From positions 1 to 47,966 of the forward strand of contig DAOSPF010000023.1 of the NCBI GenBank assembly GCA_035374585.1: a DNA stretch of 47,966 bases, read 5' to 3'. Positions 1 through 7,531 of this stretch are shown in pieces. The first letter of the stretch is position 1. Each line of letters starts with the position of its first letter. Made by a program: the position numbers and the translations under genes. This DNA comes from JAKPQD01 sp029572965 (lineage in GTDB: Bacteria; Bacteroidota; Bacteroidia; Bacteroidales; DTGW01). The notes below the pieces were generated by a model. That model was not told the origin of the DNA, did no database searches, and saw only the letters and a list, made by a program, of their open reading frames with translations.

Positions 1-48
1 GATGATTGCAAATGCAACAACCCACTTATTTTTCAATATTTTCAACAT
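1..48 (-). CDS. Start of a membrane protein gene after cbiM (partial)
   Basis: Only the first 16 codons lie in the window. They read MLKILKNKWVVAFAII, a short basic start running into a hydrophobic stretch, as expected of a first membrane segment. The gene follows cbiM on the same strand after a 105-base gap. In many cobalt/nickel ECF loci the gene after cbiM encodes a CbiN-like or PDGLE-domain small membrane component, and this start would fit. The identification is by position only, because the diagnostic part of the protein is outside the window. Confidence 0.5.
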   Translation of the reverse strand, partial: MLKILKNKWVVAFAII

Positions 49-56
49 ATAATATG

Positions 57-104
57 ACTAATTACGGATGACTAATGACAAATTAAATTACTAATTACAG
101 ATGA
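57..104. repeat. Degenerate direct repeat between cbiM and the next gene
   Basis: The 15-base motif ACTAATTACrGATGA occurs at 57-71 and 90-104 with one difference (G/A). A partial related copy, ACTAATGACAAATT, lies between them. The repeat fills the gap between two genes that run in the same direction. It looks like simple degenerate spacer sequence. No function is evident. Confidence 0.5.
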
Positions 105-153
105 TATAATGGATGGTATTGATTGATAACTCTTAATATCTCCTTTTTCCTTT

Positions 154-825
154 TCACTTATTACTTACTAATTCAGGGTTTGCTTTTTTCAAATATTGGA
201 AAAACACCATCGTTACTATCCCTTCAACAATACCAAAAAGCAAAAGGTGTTCTAATGTCATTGCCGGGACAGCAATCTTCAACGGATATGGAGAATATAA
301 AGGGTTTCCGGCTGCGTCGGTTGATATTATCGGCTGAAGGCCAAATAATACAGCAGTAATTAATGCTGCAACGTTAAGGCTTACATACCCGGCAAAAAAT
401 GCTGCAACACCTGTTCTTCTTTTATTATCAGTGTTTCCGGCAATAAGCTTGTATGTCCATACTGCAATAAATGGCATTACAATAGCCATTGTAAAGCAGT
501 TGGCCCCTATTGCTGTAATTCCACCATCGCCAAATACTAATGCCTGGATTATCAGGGCTACCGAAACAGCAATCATTGCAGCCCAAGGCCCAATAACCAA
601 CCCCGCTAATGCTGCACCAACAGCATGGCCTGTTGTGCCTCCGGGGATGGGAATATTAAACATCATAATCAGGAAACTGAATGCAGAAGCAAAACCCAGA
701 AATGGAATAAGCTTCAATGACAACTTTTTCTTGAGTTTTTTGATTGCAACAAAAATAAAAGCAGTAAAAATGGCATACATGGTGATGTATGTCTTTGGTC
801 CTAAGTATCCGTCAGGTATGTGCAT
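154..825 (-). CDS. cbiM: CbiM/NikM-type cobalt/nickel ECF transporter substrate component
   Basis: This is a 223-residue polytopic membrane protein of the CbiM/NikM family, the metal-binding component of energy-coupling-factor transporters for Co2+ or Ni2+. It begins MHIPDGYLGP. In the family the free N-terminus, His2 and a second histidine form the metal site. Here the second histidine is H67 in the GGTTGHAVGAALAG stretch, the same position as in characterised NikM2 proteins. Several hydrophobic segments follow. The start is fixed because the N-terminal Met is itself a ligand. The gene lies 14 bases after an OprB-like porin and is followed by the start of another membrane protein, so the three probably form an operon. 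The sequence does not decide between Co and Ni. No CbiQ/CbiO gene is visible in the window. Confidence 0.93.
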   Translation of the reverse strand: MHIPDGYLGPKTYITMYAIFTAFIFVAIKKLKKKLSLKLIPFLGFASAFSFLIMMFNIPIPGGTTGHAVGAALAGLVIGPWAAMIAVSVALIIQALVFGDGGITAIGANCFTMAIVMPFIAVWTYKLIAGNTDNKRRTGVAAFFAGYVSLNVAALITAVLFGLQPIISTDAAGNPLYSPYPLKIAVPAMTLEHLLLFGIVEGIVTMVFFQYLKKANPELVSNK

Positions 826-839
826 AATTTATTTAATTT

Positions 840-1958
840 TTAAAGGACAACATTTAGCCTCAAATAAGCAGCAAAAGCATTATCTAATCTGGCTATAACT
901 CCCGGATTTATTACATAATGTATGGTTGGTTGCAATGAGAGGTGCTTGCAAACATATATATGGTAGTTTAACTCCAGGTCGGTTTCAATTTTTTTATCAA
1001 TGCGTGCAAGAGCAATACCCAAAGATAAGGCATCTTGAATACATTTTGGACAAATGCCGCTATAACTTACGCCAAATCCGGCATACCAATCGTTGATGTT
1101 AATTTTGTCAGGAGCATAGCTTATTTGCATAAATGCACCTAATGTTTTTTCATTGTTTTTATATATTGTTTGGTCTATAATGCCATAAAAGCCATAATTT
1201 CCTTTAATTACCGAATCTGTGCGGCTTGTGTTATAAAATTTTCCAGAATGATAATAGCTACCTATTTTTAATACCTGATTAATAGAAGGAATATTGCATT
1301 CGAGCTCATAAATAGTAAGCAATCCCTGGTTTGCACTAATTGACCACGATAGATTGTATTTTTCGTCGTCCAATGAACCAGCATCGCCATCGTAGAAGCC
1401 TAAGCGGTGTCTGATGTTTTCATTTTGCTTATAACATCCGGCCAGAGCCAATGACGTTTTGGGGTACATTGAAACCGGAAAATTGAGTGAAAATGTACTA
1501 AACATTCCAAAACTACTGTTTGTAAGTGATGCCCCATACTCACTGGTACAAAATTCTGAATTCAAATCGTGTATTCCACTGAAAATATAACCATTTTCAA
1601 AAGATTGTCTGTAATAAGCCTGGTACAAATATGTGTAATTGCCATTTTCAATATTTGAAACTAACTGGGCATCTCCAATGTAATTCTCTGAAAGATTTTC
1701 ACCATGTCCATTTTGAAGTTCTATTGTAAATTCCCCGTTTTTCCAATATTTATCGGTGTGCAAAATAACACCGGCATCTATCAATCCTATATAAGCATTT
1801 CCTTTTTTTATCCCGCCCGAAAAGTTTCTGGCTGCATCTGCAGTATATGAAAAGATAGGCTCAATTTGTTTTTTGTTGTTGCTTTCTTCTTGCGATACCG
1901 CGTTATTGCTTTTCAAAATAATAGCTAAGACCAATAAAATCGCTTCAAATTTTTTCAT
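840..1958 (-). CDS. OprB-family (carbohydrate-selective type) outer-membrane porin
   Basis: This is a 372-residue exported protein. A hydrophobic signal peptide covers about residues 1-22. The mature part resembles the OprB porin family: an N-terminal SGGIKKGNAYIGLIDAGV segment, GDAQLVSNIE, KIGSYYHSGKFYN, the IDQTIYK / GAFMQISYAPDKIN stretch, GFGVSYSGICP and a late LQPTIHYVINPGV. This is recognition from memory of the family pattern. OprB members usually carry sugars across the outer membrane. Here the gene is first in a putative operon with cbiM, so it may instead admit the metal or a metal chelate; that is inference. The protein is somewhat shorter than many family members. The last residues (YLRLNVVL) suit an outer-membrane barrel. 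Confidence 0.75.
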   Translation of the reverse strand: MKKFEAILLVLAIILKSNNAVSQEESNNKKQIEPIFSYTADAARNFSGGIKKGNAYIGLIDAGVILHTDKYWKNGEFTIELQNGHGENLSENYIGDAQLVSNIENGNYTYLYQAYYRQSFENGYIFSGIHDLNSEFCTSEYGASLTNSSFGMFSTFSLNFPVSMYPKTSLALAGCYKQNENIRHRLGFYDGDAGSLDDEKYNLSWSISANQGLLTIYELECNIPSINQVLKIGSYYHSGKFYNTSRTDSVIKGNYGFYGIIDQTIYKNNEKTLGAFMQISYAPDKININDWYAGFGVSYSGICPKCIQDALSLGIALARIDKKIETDLELNYHIYVCKHLSLQPTIHYVINPGVIARLDNAFAAYLRLNVVL

Positions 1959-1990
1959 TTAAAAGTGTTACTTTTTTAAAATTCGTGTTA

Positions 1991-1998
1991 CAAATGTA
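1991..1998 (-). promoter_or_regulatory. Bacteroidetes -7 box upstream of the porin-cbiM operon
   Basis: On the minus strand the sequence TACATTTG matches the Bacteroidetes -7 consensus TAnnTTTG exactly. It lies 33 bases before the porin start. A TTTG lies only 14 bases further upstream, which is short for a -33 box, so the -7 match is the main support. An imperfect inverted repeat GTAT-N10-ATAC overlaps it at 1996-2013 and could be an operator. No cobalamin riboswitch was recognised. Confidence 0.45.
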
Positions 1999-2128
1999 TA
2001 ATATTTTTAATACAAACTAATAATTGTCTTGAAATGTTCAAAAATTTTGTTCGTTTCAATTTTTTATTGAAATACAGTAATGGGTTGAAACAAATTCTAA
2101 ATGCAAGGTCAAATTATTCATATATAGG

Positions 2129-2159
2129 TTTGTAATATTCATATCATTCGTTAATTTCG
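2129..2159 (+). promoter_or_regulatory. Probable speA promoter
   Basis: TTTG at 2129-2132 is followed after 19 bases by TAATTTCG at 2152-2159, one mismatch from the Bacteroidetes -33/-7 consensus with normal spacing. It would give a leader of roughly 30 bases before the speA ATG. Confidence 0.6.
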
Positions 2160-2196
2160 CAAAGTTTTTCTAATTACATTACAGCAATAGAATTAA

Positions 2197-4089
2197 ATGA
2201 GAAAATGGCGTATTGAGGATTCCGCAGAATTGTATAATATCAATGGATGGGGAATTAATTATTTTTCAATCAACGAACATGGTAACGTTCAAGTAACCCC
2301 AAAAAAGAATGGGGTAGCCGTTGATTTAAGGGTACTGGTAGATGAACTTTTGCTCAGGGATGTTGCTACACCTGTACTTGTGAGGTTTCCTGATATTTTG
2401 GATAACCGCATCGAAAAAATGTCAAATTGTTTTCGAATAGCGTCAGAAGAGTATGGTTATAAAGGCCAGAACTTTCTGATTTATCCTATTAAGGTAAACC
2501 AGATGCGCCCTGTGGTTGAAGAGATTGTAAACCACGGGAAAAAGTTTAATATTGGTTTGGAAGCCGGTTCAAAACCTGAGCTTCATGCCGTTATTGCTAT
2601 TAATACAGATAATGATTCGCTAATCATCTGTAATGGTTACAAAGATGAGGATTATATTGAGCTTGCCCTGTTAGCTCAAAAAATGGGGCGCCGCATTTTT
2701 TTGGTGGTTGAAAAACTCAATGAACTTAAGCTTATTGCTAATATCTCGCGTCGCCTGAAAATCAGGCCAAACATTGGTGTCCGTGTCAAACTGGCCAGTA
2801 CCGGCAGTGGAAAATGGGAAGAATCAGGCGGCGATGGTAGTAAATTTGGCCTTACCTCAAGTGAGCTTCTTGAGGCGCTTGATTTTCTTGAAAAAAACAA
2901 GATGAAAGACTGTCTCAAGCTTGTGCATTTCCATATTGGCAGTCAGGTGACCAAAATCCGCCGGATAAAAATTGCCTTACGTGAAGCTTCTCAATTTTAT
3001 GTCCAACTCTATAAAGCAGGTTTCAACATTGAATTTGTTGATATTGGTGGTGGATTAGGAGTAGATTACGATGGGACTCGTTCATCATACAGCGAAAGTA
3101 GTGTCAATTACAGCATTCAAGAGTATGTCAACGACTCTATTTCAACTCTTGTTGATGTTAGCGATAAAAATGGAATTCCACATCCTAATATTATTACCGA
3201 ATCAGGTCGTTCGCTTACAGCACACCATTCAGTTTTATTGTTTGAAGTGCTTGAAACAACCAGTTTGCCCACCTGGCCTGAAGATGAAGAGGTTCAACCT
3301 ACAGACCATGAGCATGTTCAAGAATTGTACAAGCTTTGGGACAACCTGAACCAGACCCGCATGCTCGAAACCTGGCACGATGCCCAACAAATACGCGAAG
3401 AAGCGCTTGATTTGTTCAGCCTTGGTTTGATTGACCTCAAAACCCGAGCACAGGTTGAAAAGTTGTTTTGGTCAATTGCTAAAGAAATCAATGCTTTATC
3501 CACTGACACAAAGCACGCTCCTGACGAGCTGAGACAATTGCCAAAGCTTTTGTCTGATAAGTATTTCTGTAATTTCTCATTGTTTCAGTCTTTGCCTGAC
3601 TCATGGGCTATAGACCAGGTATTTCCTATTATCCCTATTCAAAGGCTTGACGAAAGGCCTGACCGTTCAGCAACTTTGCAAGACATTACTTGTGACTCGG
3701 ATGGAAAAATAGACAATTTCATCACCAGCAAAAGTTTTTCGTATTATCTTCCTGTACATTCGTTACGTAACAAAGATTCATATTATATAGGTGTTTTTCT
3801 TGTAGGGGCATACCAGGAAATTCTTGGCGACCTACATAATCTTTTTGGCGATACCAATGCAGTTCATGTTACTGTAAATGAAGATAGTTATGAAATAAAT
3901 CAAATTATAGATGGTGAATCAGTAGCTGAAGTGTTGGATTATGTTCAGTACAATCCTAAAAAAATGGTCCGTACTGTTGAAACATGGGTTACATCATCTG
4001 TAAAGTCTGGCATTATTAGTGCTGAAGAAGGAAAAGAATTTCTTTCCAACTACCGATCTGGTCTTTACGGATACACCTATCTTGAGTAG
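2197..4089 (+). CDS. speA: Biosynthetic arginine decarboxylase
   Basis: This 630-residue PLP enzyme converts arginine to agmatine, the first step of the agmatine route to putrescine. Length and sequence fit the SpeA family throughout. The N-terminus reads WRIEDSAELYNINGWG. The PLP lysine is K99 in YPIKVNQ. The barrel domain contains LVHFHIGSQ and FVDIGGGLGVDYDG, and ITESGRSLTAHHSV precedes the helical insertion. C499 in the DITCDSDGKID motif corresponds to the conserved active-site cysteine region of fold-III decarboxylases. It is probably a soluble cytoplasmic oligomer. It is transcribed from its own promoter just upstream. thrS follows 70 bases downstream with a separate promoter, so the two need not be co-regulated. 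Confidence 0.96.
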   Translation: MRKWRIEDSAELYNINGWGINYFSINEHGNVQVTPKKNGVAVDLRVLVDELLLRDVATPVLVRFPDILDNRIEKMSNCFRIASEEYGYKGQNFLIYPIKVNQMRPVVEEIVNHGKKFNIGLEAGSKPELHAVIAINTDNDSLIICNGYKDEDYIELALLAQKMGRRIFLVVEKLNELKLIANISRRLKIRPNIGVRVKLASTGSGKWEESGGDGSKFGLTSSELLEALDFLEKNKMKDCLKLVHFHIGSQVTKIRRIKIALREASQFYVQLYKAGFNIEFVDIGGGLGVDYDGTRSSYSESSVNYSIQEYVNDSISTLVDVSDKNGIPHPNIITESGRSLTAHHSVLLFEVLETTSLPTWPEDEEVQPTDHEHVQELYKLWDNLNQTRMLETWHDAQQIREEALDLFSLGLIDLKTRAQVEKLFWSIAKEINALSTDTKHAPDELRQLPKLLSDKYFCNFSLFQSLPDSWAIDQVFPIIPIQRLDERPDRSATLQDITCDSDGKIDNFITSKSFSYYLPVHSLRNKDSYYIGVFLVGAYQEILGDLHNLFGDTNAVHVTVNEDSYEINQIIDGESVAEVLDYVQYNPKKMVRTVETWVTSSVKSGIISAEEGKEFLSNYRSGLYGYTYLE

Positions 4090-4109
4090 TTTATTTTTTG
4101 AAAATAAGA

Positions 4110-4142
4110 TTTGGATTAATTGTTGTATTCCAATTAAATTTG
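4110..4142 (+). promoter_or_regulatory. thrS operon promoter, consensus Bacteroidetes type
   Basis: TTTG at 4110-4113 and a perfect TAAATTTG at 4135-4142 are separated by 21 bases. The box ends only 17 bases before the preferred thrS start at 4160, so the transcript leader would be about 10 bases. This supports the downstream ATG, because the longer upstream reading frame would start before the promoter. Confidence 0.75.
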
Positions 4143-4159
4143 CGCTTTTTAAAAAAAAC

Positions 4160-6097
4160 ATGATAAAAATTACATTTCCGGATAATTCAGTAAGAGAATA
4201 CCCGAAGGGGAGTTCAGCGCTGGATATTGCACGTTCCATTAGTAGCAATTTGGCTGCCGAAGTGCTTTCAGCTACAGTGAATGGAGAATTAATAGATGCA
4301 TCAAGGGCAATCAATACAGATGCATCAATAAAGTTTCACAAATGGGATGATGAGCAAGGTAAGCATGCATTTTGGCATTCATCGGCCCACTTAATGGCTG
4401 AAGCTCTTGAAGCCCTTTATCCTGGTATTAAATTTGGTATTGGGCCTGCTATTGAGCAAGGTTTTTATTATGATGTTGAGCTTCCCAACGGACAAAATAT
4501 TACCGATGCTGACCTTCCGAAAGTTGAGCAAAAGATGCTTGAGCTGGCACGTCAGAAAAGCGTTTATCAACGTGAAGAGATAAGCAAAAGCAAAGCGCTT
4601 GAACTTTTCAACCAAAAAGGAGACCCTTATAAAGTTGAGCTTATTACAGAGCTTGAAGATGGTACTATAACGCTATATCGCCAGGGCAATTTTACCGATT
4701 TGTGCCGCGGTCCTCACCTTCCGGATACCAGCTTTATCAAAGCTGTGAAACTTACTTCTATTGCAGGCGCTTATTGGAGAGGAAACGAAAAAAACAAGCA
4801 ACTTACCCGTATTTATGGTATTACCTTTCCAAAACAAAAGTTATTGGAAGAATATCTTGTAATGCTTGAGCAGGCTAAACTCCGCGATCACCGCAAGATT
4901 GGCAAAGAGCTTGAACTATTTGCTTTTAGCGAAAAAGTTGGTATGGGCTTACCATTATGGTTGCCCCGGGGAGCAGCATTACGCGACCGGCTTGAACAAT
5001 TTCTTCGTAAAATCCAGAAACAGCACGGTTATCAACAGGTAATTACTCCACATATCGGACAAAAGGAATTGTATGTAACCTCGGGCCATTACGCTAAGTA
5101 TGGAAAAGATTCATTTCAACCAATACATACTCCTGCTGAAGGTGAAGAGTTTTTGTTGAAACCTATGAACTGTCCTCATCACTGTGAAATTTATAAAACT
5201 AAACCCCGCTCATACAAAGATCTTCCAATACGTTTTGCAGAGTTTGGTACTGTTTATCGCTATGAGCAAAGTGGTGAGCTTCATGGATTGACCCGTGTAC
5301 GAGGCTTTACACAAGATGATGCACACCTTTTCTGTCGTCCTGACCAGATTAAAGAAGAATTTTGCAAAGTAATTGATATTATTTTATACATTTTTAAAAT
5401 ACTTGATTTTAAGGATTATACCGCTCAAATATCGCTTCGAGACAAAGAAAACAGAGACAAATACATTGGGTCTGATGAAAACTGGGACAAAGCAGAGCAA
5501 GCTATTATAGAAGCTTCAGCCGAAAAAGGTTTGAATACTGTTATCGAATATGGTGAAGCTGCATTTTATGGCCCAAAGCTCGACTTCATGGTACGTGATG
5601 CTATTGGCCGCAAATGGCAATTGGGTACTATTCAGGTTGATTACAACTTGCCAGAGCGTTTCGAGCTCGAATACATTGGCTCAGACGACCAACGTCACCG
5701 CCCTGTTATGATTCACAGGGCACCATTTGGTTCAATGGAGCGGTTTGTTGCTGTTTTAATAGAGCACACTGCCGGGAAATTCCCATTATGGTTGACACCA
5801 GACCAGGTTGTGGTACTTCCTATCAGCGAAAAATTTCAGGATTACGCAGAAAAAGTTTTAAATTATTTAAATAATTCCGATATTCGCACCTTGATTGACA
5901 CGCGCAATGAAAAAATAGGTAAAAAAATAAGGGACAATGAGTTACGAAAAATACCTTACCTATTAATTGTGGGAGAAAAAGAAGCTGAAAATGAAACTGT
6001 TGCCGTTCGTAAACAAGGCGAAGGCGATAAAGGGGTAATGACATTAGACGAATTTGTTCAACATATAAAACAAGAAATAGAAAGACAATTATCGTAA
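4160..6097 (+). CDS. thrS: Threonyl-tRNA synthetase
   Basis: This 645-residue class II synthetase charges tRNA-Thr. Domains in order are an N-terminal TGS domain (starting MIKITFPDNSV), the editing domain with HSSAHLMAEAL, the catalytic core and a C-terminal anticodon-binding domain. The zinc ligands are visible: C338 in MNCPHH, H389 in FTQDDAHLF and H519 in MIHRAPFGS. The frame is open for 47 codons upstream, to 4019 inside speA, but that stretch is unlike any ThrRS and lies upstream of the promoter. The start at 4160 is therefore preferred. thrS heads the classical thrS-infC-rpmI-rplT cluster. Confidence 0.96.
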   Translation: MIKITFPDNSVREYPKGSSALDIARSISSNLAAEVLSATVNGELIDASRAINTDASIKFHKWDDEQGKHAFWHSSAHLMAEALEALYPGIKFGIGPAIEQGFYYDVELPNGQNITDADLPKVEQKMLELARQKSVYQREEISKSKALELFNQKGDPYKVELITELEDGTITLYRQGNFTDLCRGPHLPDTSFIKAVKLTSIAGAYWRGNEKNKQLTRIYGITFPKQKLLEEYLVMLEQAKLRDHRKIGKELELFAFSEKVGMGLPLWLPRGAALRDRLEQFLRKIQKQHGYQQVITPHIGQKELYVTSGHYAKYGKDSFQPIHTPAEGEEFLLKPMNCPHHCEIYKTKPRSYKDLPIRFAEFGTVYRYEQSGELHGLTRVRGFTQDDAHLFCRPDQIKEEFCKVIDIILYIFKILDFKDYTAQISLRDKENRDKYIGSDENWDKAEQAIIEASAEKGLNTVIEYGEAAFYGPKLDFMVRDAIGRKWQLGTIQVDYNLPERFELEYIGSDDQRHRPVMIHRAPFGSMERFVAVLIEHTAGKFPLWLTPDQVVVLPISEKFQDYAEKVLNYLNNSDIRTLIDTRNEKIGKKIRDNELRKIPYLLIVGEKEAENETVAVRKQGEGDKGVMTLDEFVQHIKQEIERQLS

Positions 6098-6116
6098 ACT
6101 TTATTATTAACTAATC

Positions 6117-6124
6117 AGGGAGGG
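6117..6124 (+). promoter_or_regulatory. Strong Shine-Dalgarno before the AUA start of infC
   Basis: AGGGAGGG contains the core GGAGG (6119-6123), complementary to the CCUCC of 16S rRNA. It sits 8 bases before an in-frame ATA at 6132. Strong ribosome-binding sites are uncommon at other starts in this window, so this one helps fix the non-standard start. Confidence 0.65.
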
Positions 6125-6131
6125 TAAAACA

Positions 6132-6698
6132 ATAGTAGGAAAATCTAATACTCCGGGGCCTAGGCCAGTCCAACAAAAAGTTGTTGAAAAACAACATCGC
6201 ATTAACCAAGAAATAAAAGCAAAAGAAGTGCGGGTTGTTGGAGAAAATGTTGAAGGACAAAACGTGATGCCTTTGCAAGAAGCATTGCGGCTTGCAGATG
6301 AGCTTGAGCTTGATTTGGTGGAAATATCTCCGCAGGCAGTACCACCTGTTTGTAAGATTATGGATTATGAAAAGTTTTTGTATCAGCAGAAGCGGAAACA
6401 AAAAGAAATGAAAGCCAAGTCGGTAAAAGTTGTTGTCAAAGAAATACGTTTTGGTCCCAATACAGATGAACACGATTACAACTTTAAGCTCAAACATGCA
6501 CAGAGTTTTTTGCAGGAAGGGGCAAAAGTAAAAGCGTACGTATTTTTTAAAGGACGTTCTATTCTTTACAAAGATCAAGGAGAGATTTTATTGTTGCGAT
6601 TGGCAAACGACCTTGAAGAACTTGGTAAGGTTGAGCAACTTCCAAAACTTGAAGGAAAACGAATGAGTATATTGATAAACCCGAAAGGGAAAAAGTAA
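6132..6698 (+). CDS. infC: Translation initiation factor IF-3 (non-AUG start, probably AUA)
   Basis: This is IF-3, which binds the 30S subunit and checks start-codon pairing. The core begins RINQEIKAKEVRVVGENVEG and includes PVCKIMDYEKFLYQQ, the linker QKRKQKEMKAK and the C-terminal domain ending in LEGKRMSILINPKGKK. The frame stays open upstream to a stop at 6108 but contains no ATG. A GTG at 6228 lies inside the conserved core and cannot be the true start. The best start is ATA at 6132, preceded by AGGGAGGG, giving 188 residues, close to the family's usual size. An ATC at 6114 lies upstream of that site and is less likely. Rare start codons at infC are known elsewhere (AUU in E. coli) and allow autoregulation by IF-3. 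Confidence 0.9.
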   Translation: MVGKSNTPGPRPVQQKVVEKQHRINQEIKAKEVRVVGENVEGQNVMPLQEALRLADELELDLVEISPQAVPPVCKIMDYEKFLYQQKRKQKEMKAKSVKVVVKEIRFGPNTDEHDYNFKLKHAQSFLQEGAKVKAYVFFKGRSILYKDQGEILLLRLANDLEELGKVEQLPKLEGKRMSILINPKGKK

Positions 6699-6721
6699 TT
6701 TAAATTAAAAAAAGTAGAACA

Positions 6722-6919
6722 ATGCCAAAGATGAAAACTAATTCTGGTGCATCAAAGCGTTTTTCGCTCACCGGAACAGGAAAAATCAAAAGAAAACATG
6801 CTTTTAAAAGGCACATTCTTACCAAGAAAACAACTAAGGCTAAACGTAACCTTACATATTTTGGTTTAGTTAGCCCGGCTGATGAAAAGAATGTTCAGCT
6901 TTTATTATGCATGAAATAA
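6722..6919 (+). CDS. rpmI: 50S ribosomal protein L35
   Basis: This is a 65-residue, very basic protein starting MPKMKTNSGASKRF, with the GTGKIKRKHAFKRHILTKK stretch typical of L35. It lies 23 bases after infC and 84 bases before rplT, in the conserved infC-rpmI-rplT order. The C-terminal residues (SPADEKNVQLLLCMK) are less conserved. Confidence 0.96.
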   Translation: MPKMKTNSGASKRFSLTGTGKIKRKHAFKRHILTKKTTKAKRNLTYFGLVSPADEKNVQLLLCMK

Positions 6920-6945
6920 TTAATCATTATTTTTTAACCTGAATT

Positions 6946-6982
6946 ATTAGCAATACAAGTTCCCGGCAGGCGGGGCGCTAAT
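6946..6982 (+). promoter_or_regulatory. Nested hairpin in the rpmI-rplT spacer
   Basis: ATTAGC (6946-6951) pairs with GCTAAT (6977-6982), and inside it CCCG (6962-6965) pairs with CGGG (6971-6974). The inner part is notably GC-rich for this AT-rich genome. The hairpin ends 21 bases before the rplT start. In other bacteria L20 represses its own operon by binding a leader structure, so this is a candidate L20 target. That role is inference. Confidence 0.45.
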
Positions 6983-7003
6983 CGTTCATAAAATTGTAAA
7001 AAT

Positions 7004-7348
7004 ATGCCACGTAGTGTAAATTCAGTCGCTTCACGCGCAAGAAGAAAAAAGATTTTATCGAGGACTAAAGGTAACTTCGGTCCAAGGGCTAATGTTTGGA
7101 CCGTTGCCAAAAATACATGGGAAAAAGGTCAACAATATGCTTTCAATGACAGACGTAAGAAAAAAGGTGAATTTCGTGCCTTATGGATTCAACGTATTGG
7201 AGCAGCAGTAAGGCCTTTTGGGTTAAGCTATTCAGAATTCATCGGATTGGTCAACAAAAAGGGAGTTGCCTTAAACCGCAAAGCACTTGCTGACCTTGCC
7301 ATGAATCACCCGGTAGCTTTTGAAGCTGTTGTAAATGCTGTAAAATAA
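7004..7348 (+). CDS. rplT: 50S ribosomal protein L20
   Basis: This is a 114-residue basic protein starting MPRSVNSVASRARRKKIL, followed by the L20 signature region RRKKKGEFRALWIQRIGAAVR. L20 binds 23S rRNA early in 50S assembly and is often an autogenous repressor. It is the last gene of the thrS cluster and is followed by a hairpin terminator. Confidence 0.97.
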   Translation: MPRSVNSVASRARRKKILSRTKGNFGPRANVWTVAKNTWEKGQQYAFNDRRKKKGEFRALWIQRIGAAVRPFGLSYSEFIGLVNKKGVALNRKALADLAMNHPVAFEAVVNAVK

Positions 7349-7372
7349 TTTCAAAGGATATACTCATTCATG

Positions 7373-7402
7373 AAAAAGGAGGCCAAAAAGCTTCCTTTTT
7401 TT
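7373..7402 (+). terminator. Intrinsic terminator after rplT
   Basis: An 11-base-pair stem (7373-7383 with 7390-7400, including one G-U pair) closes a short CAAAAA loop and runs into a T tract. It ends the thrS-infC-rpmI-rplT transcript 25 bases after the rplT stop. Confidence 0.8.
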
Positions 7403-7413
7403 ATATCTACTTG

Positions 7414-7421
7414 TATATTTG
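7414..7421 (+). promoter_or_regulatory. -7 box upstream of dapB
   Basis: TATATTTG is an exact match to TAnnTTTG just after the rplT terminator and about 110 bases before dapB. No clear TTTG lies at the -33 position; the upstream segment is T-rich. The implied leader is about 100 bases long and contains a 15-codon mini-ORF at 7441-7488. Confidence 0.45.
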
Positions 7422-7531
7422 TATAACTAAAATTAAAATCATGAAACACCCATGTTTGGAAAACACAAACACTTTAGTAATAAAATAGCGAACAGGGGGG
7501 TTCCATCATTCCTTAAAAATTAAATTTTATT

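Noticed and set aside
1959..2196. Cobalamin riboswitch upstream of the porin-cbiM operon
   Set aside because: No conserved B12-box or core structure could be found in the 238 bases.
4019..4159. Upstream extension of the thrS frame by 47 codons
   Set aside because: It overlaps speA, does not resemble ThrRS and lies mostly upstream of a consensus promoter at 4110-4142.
6111..6578. 155-codon open frame antisense to infC
   Set aside because: It is a shadow of the highly conserved IF-3 coding strand, and its product has no recognisable family.
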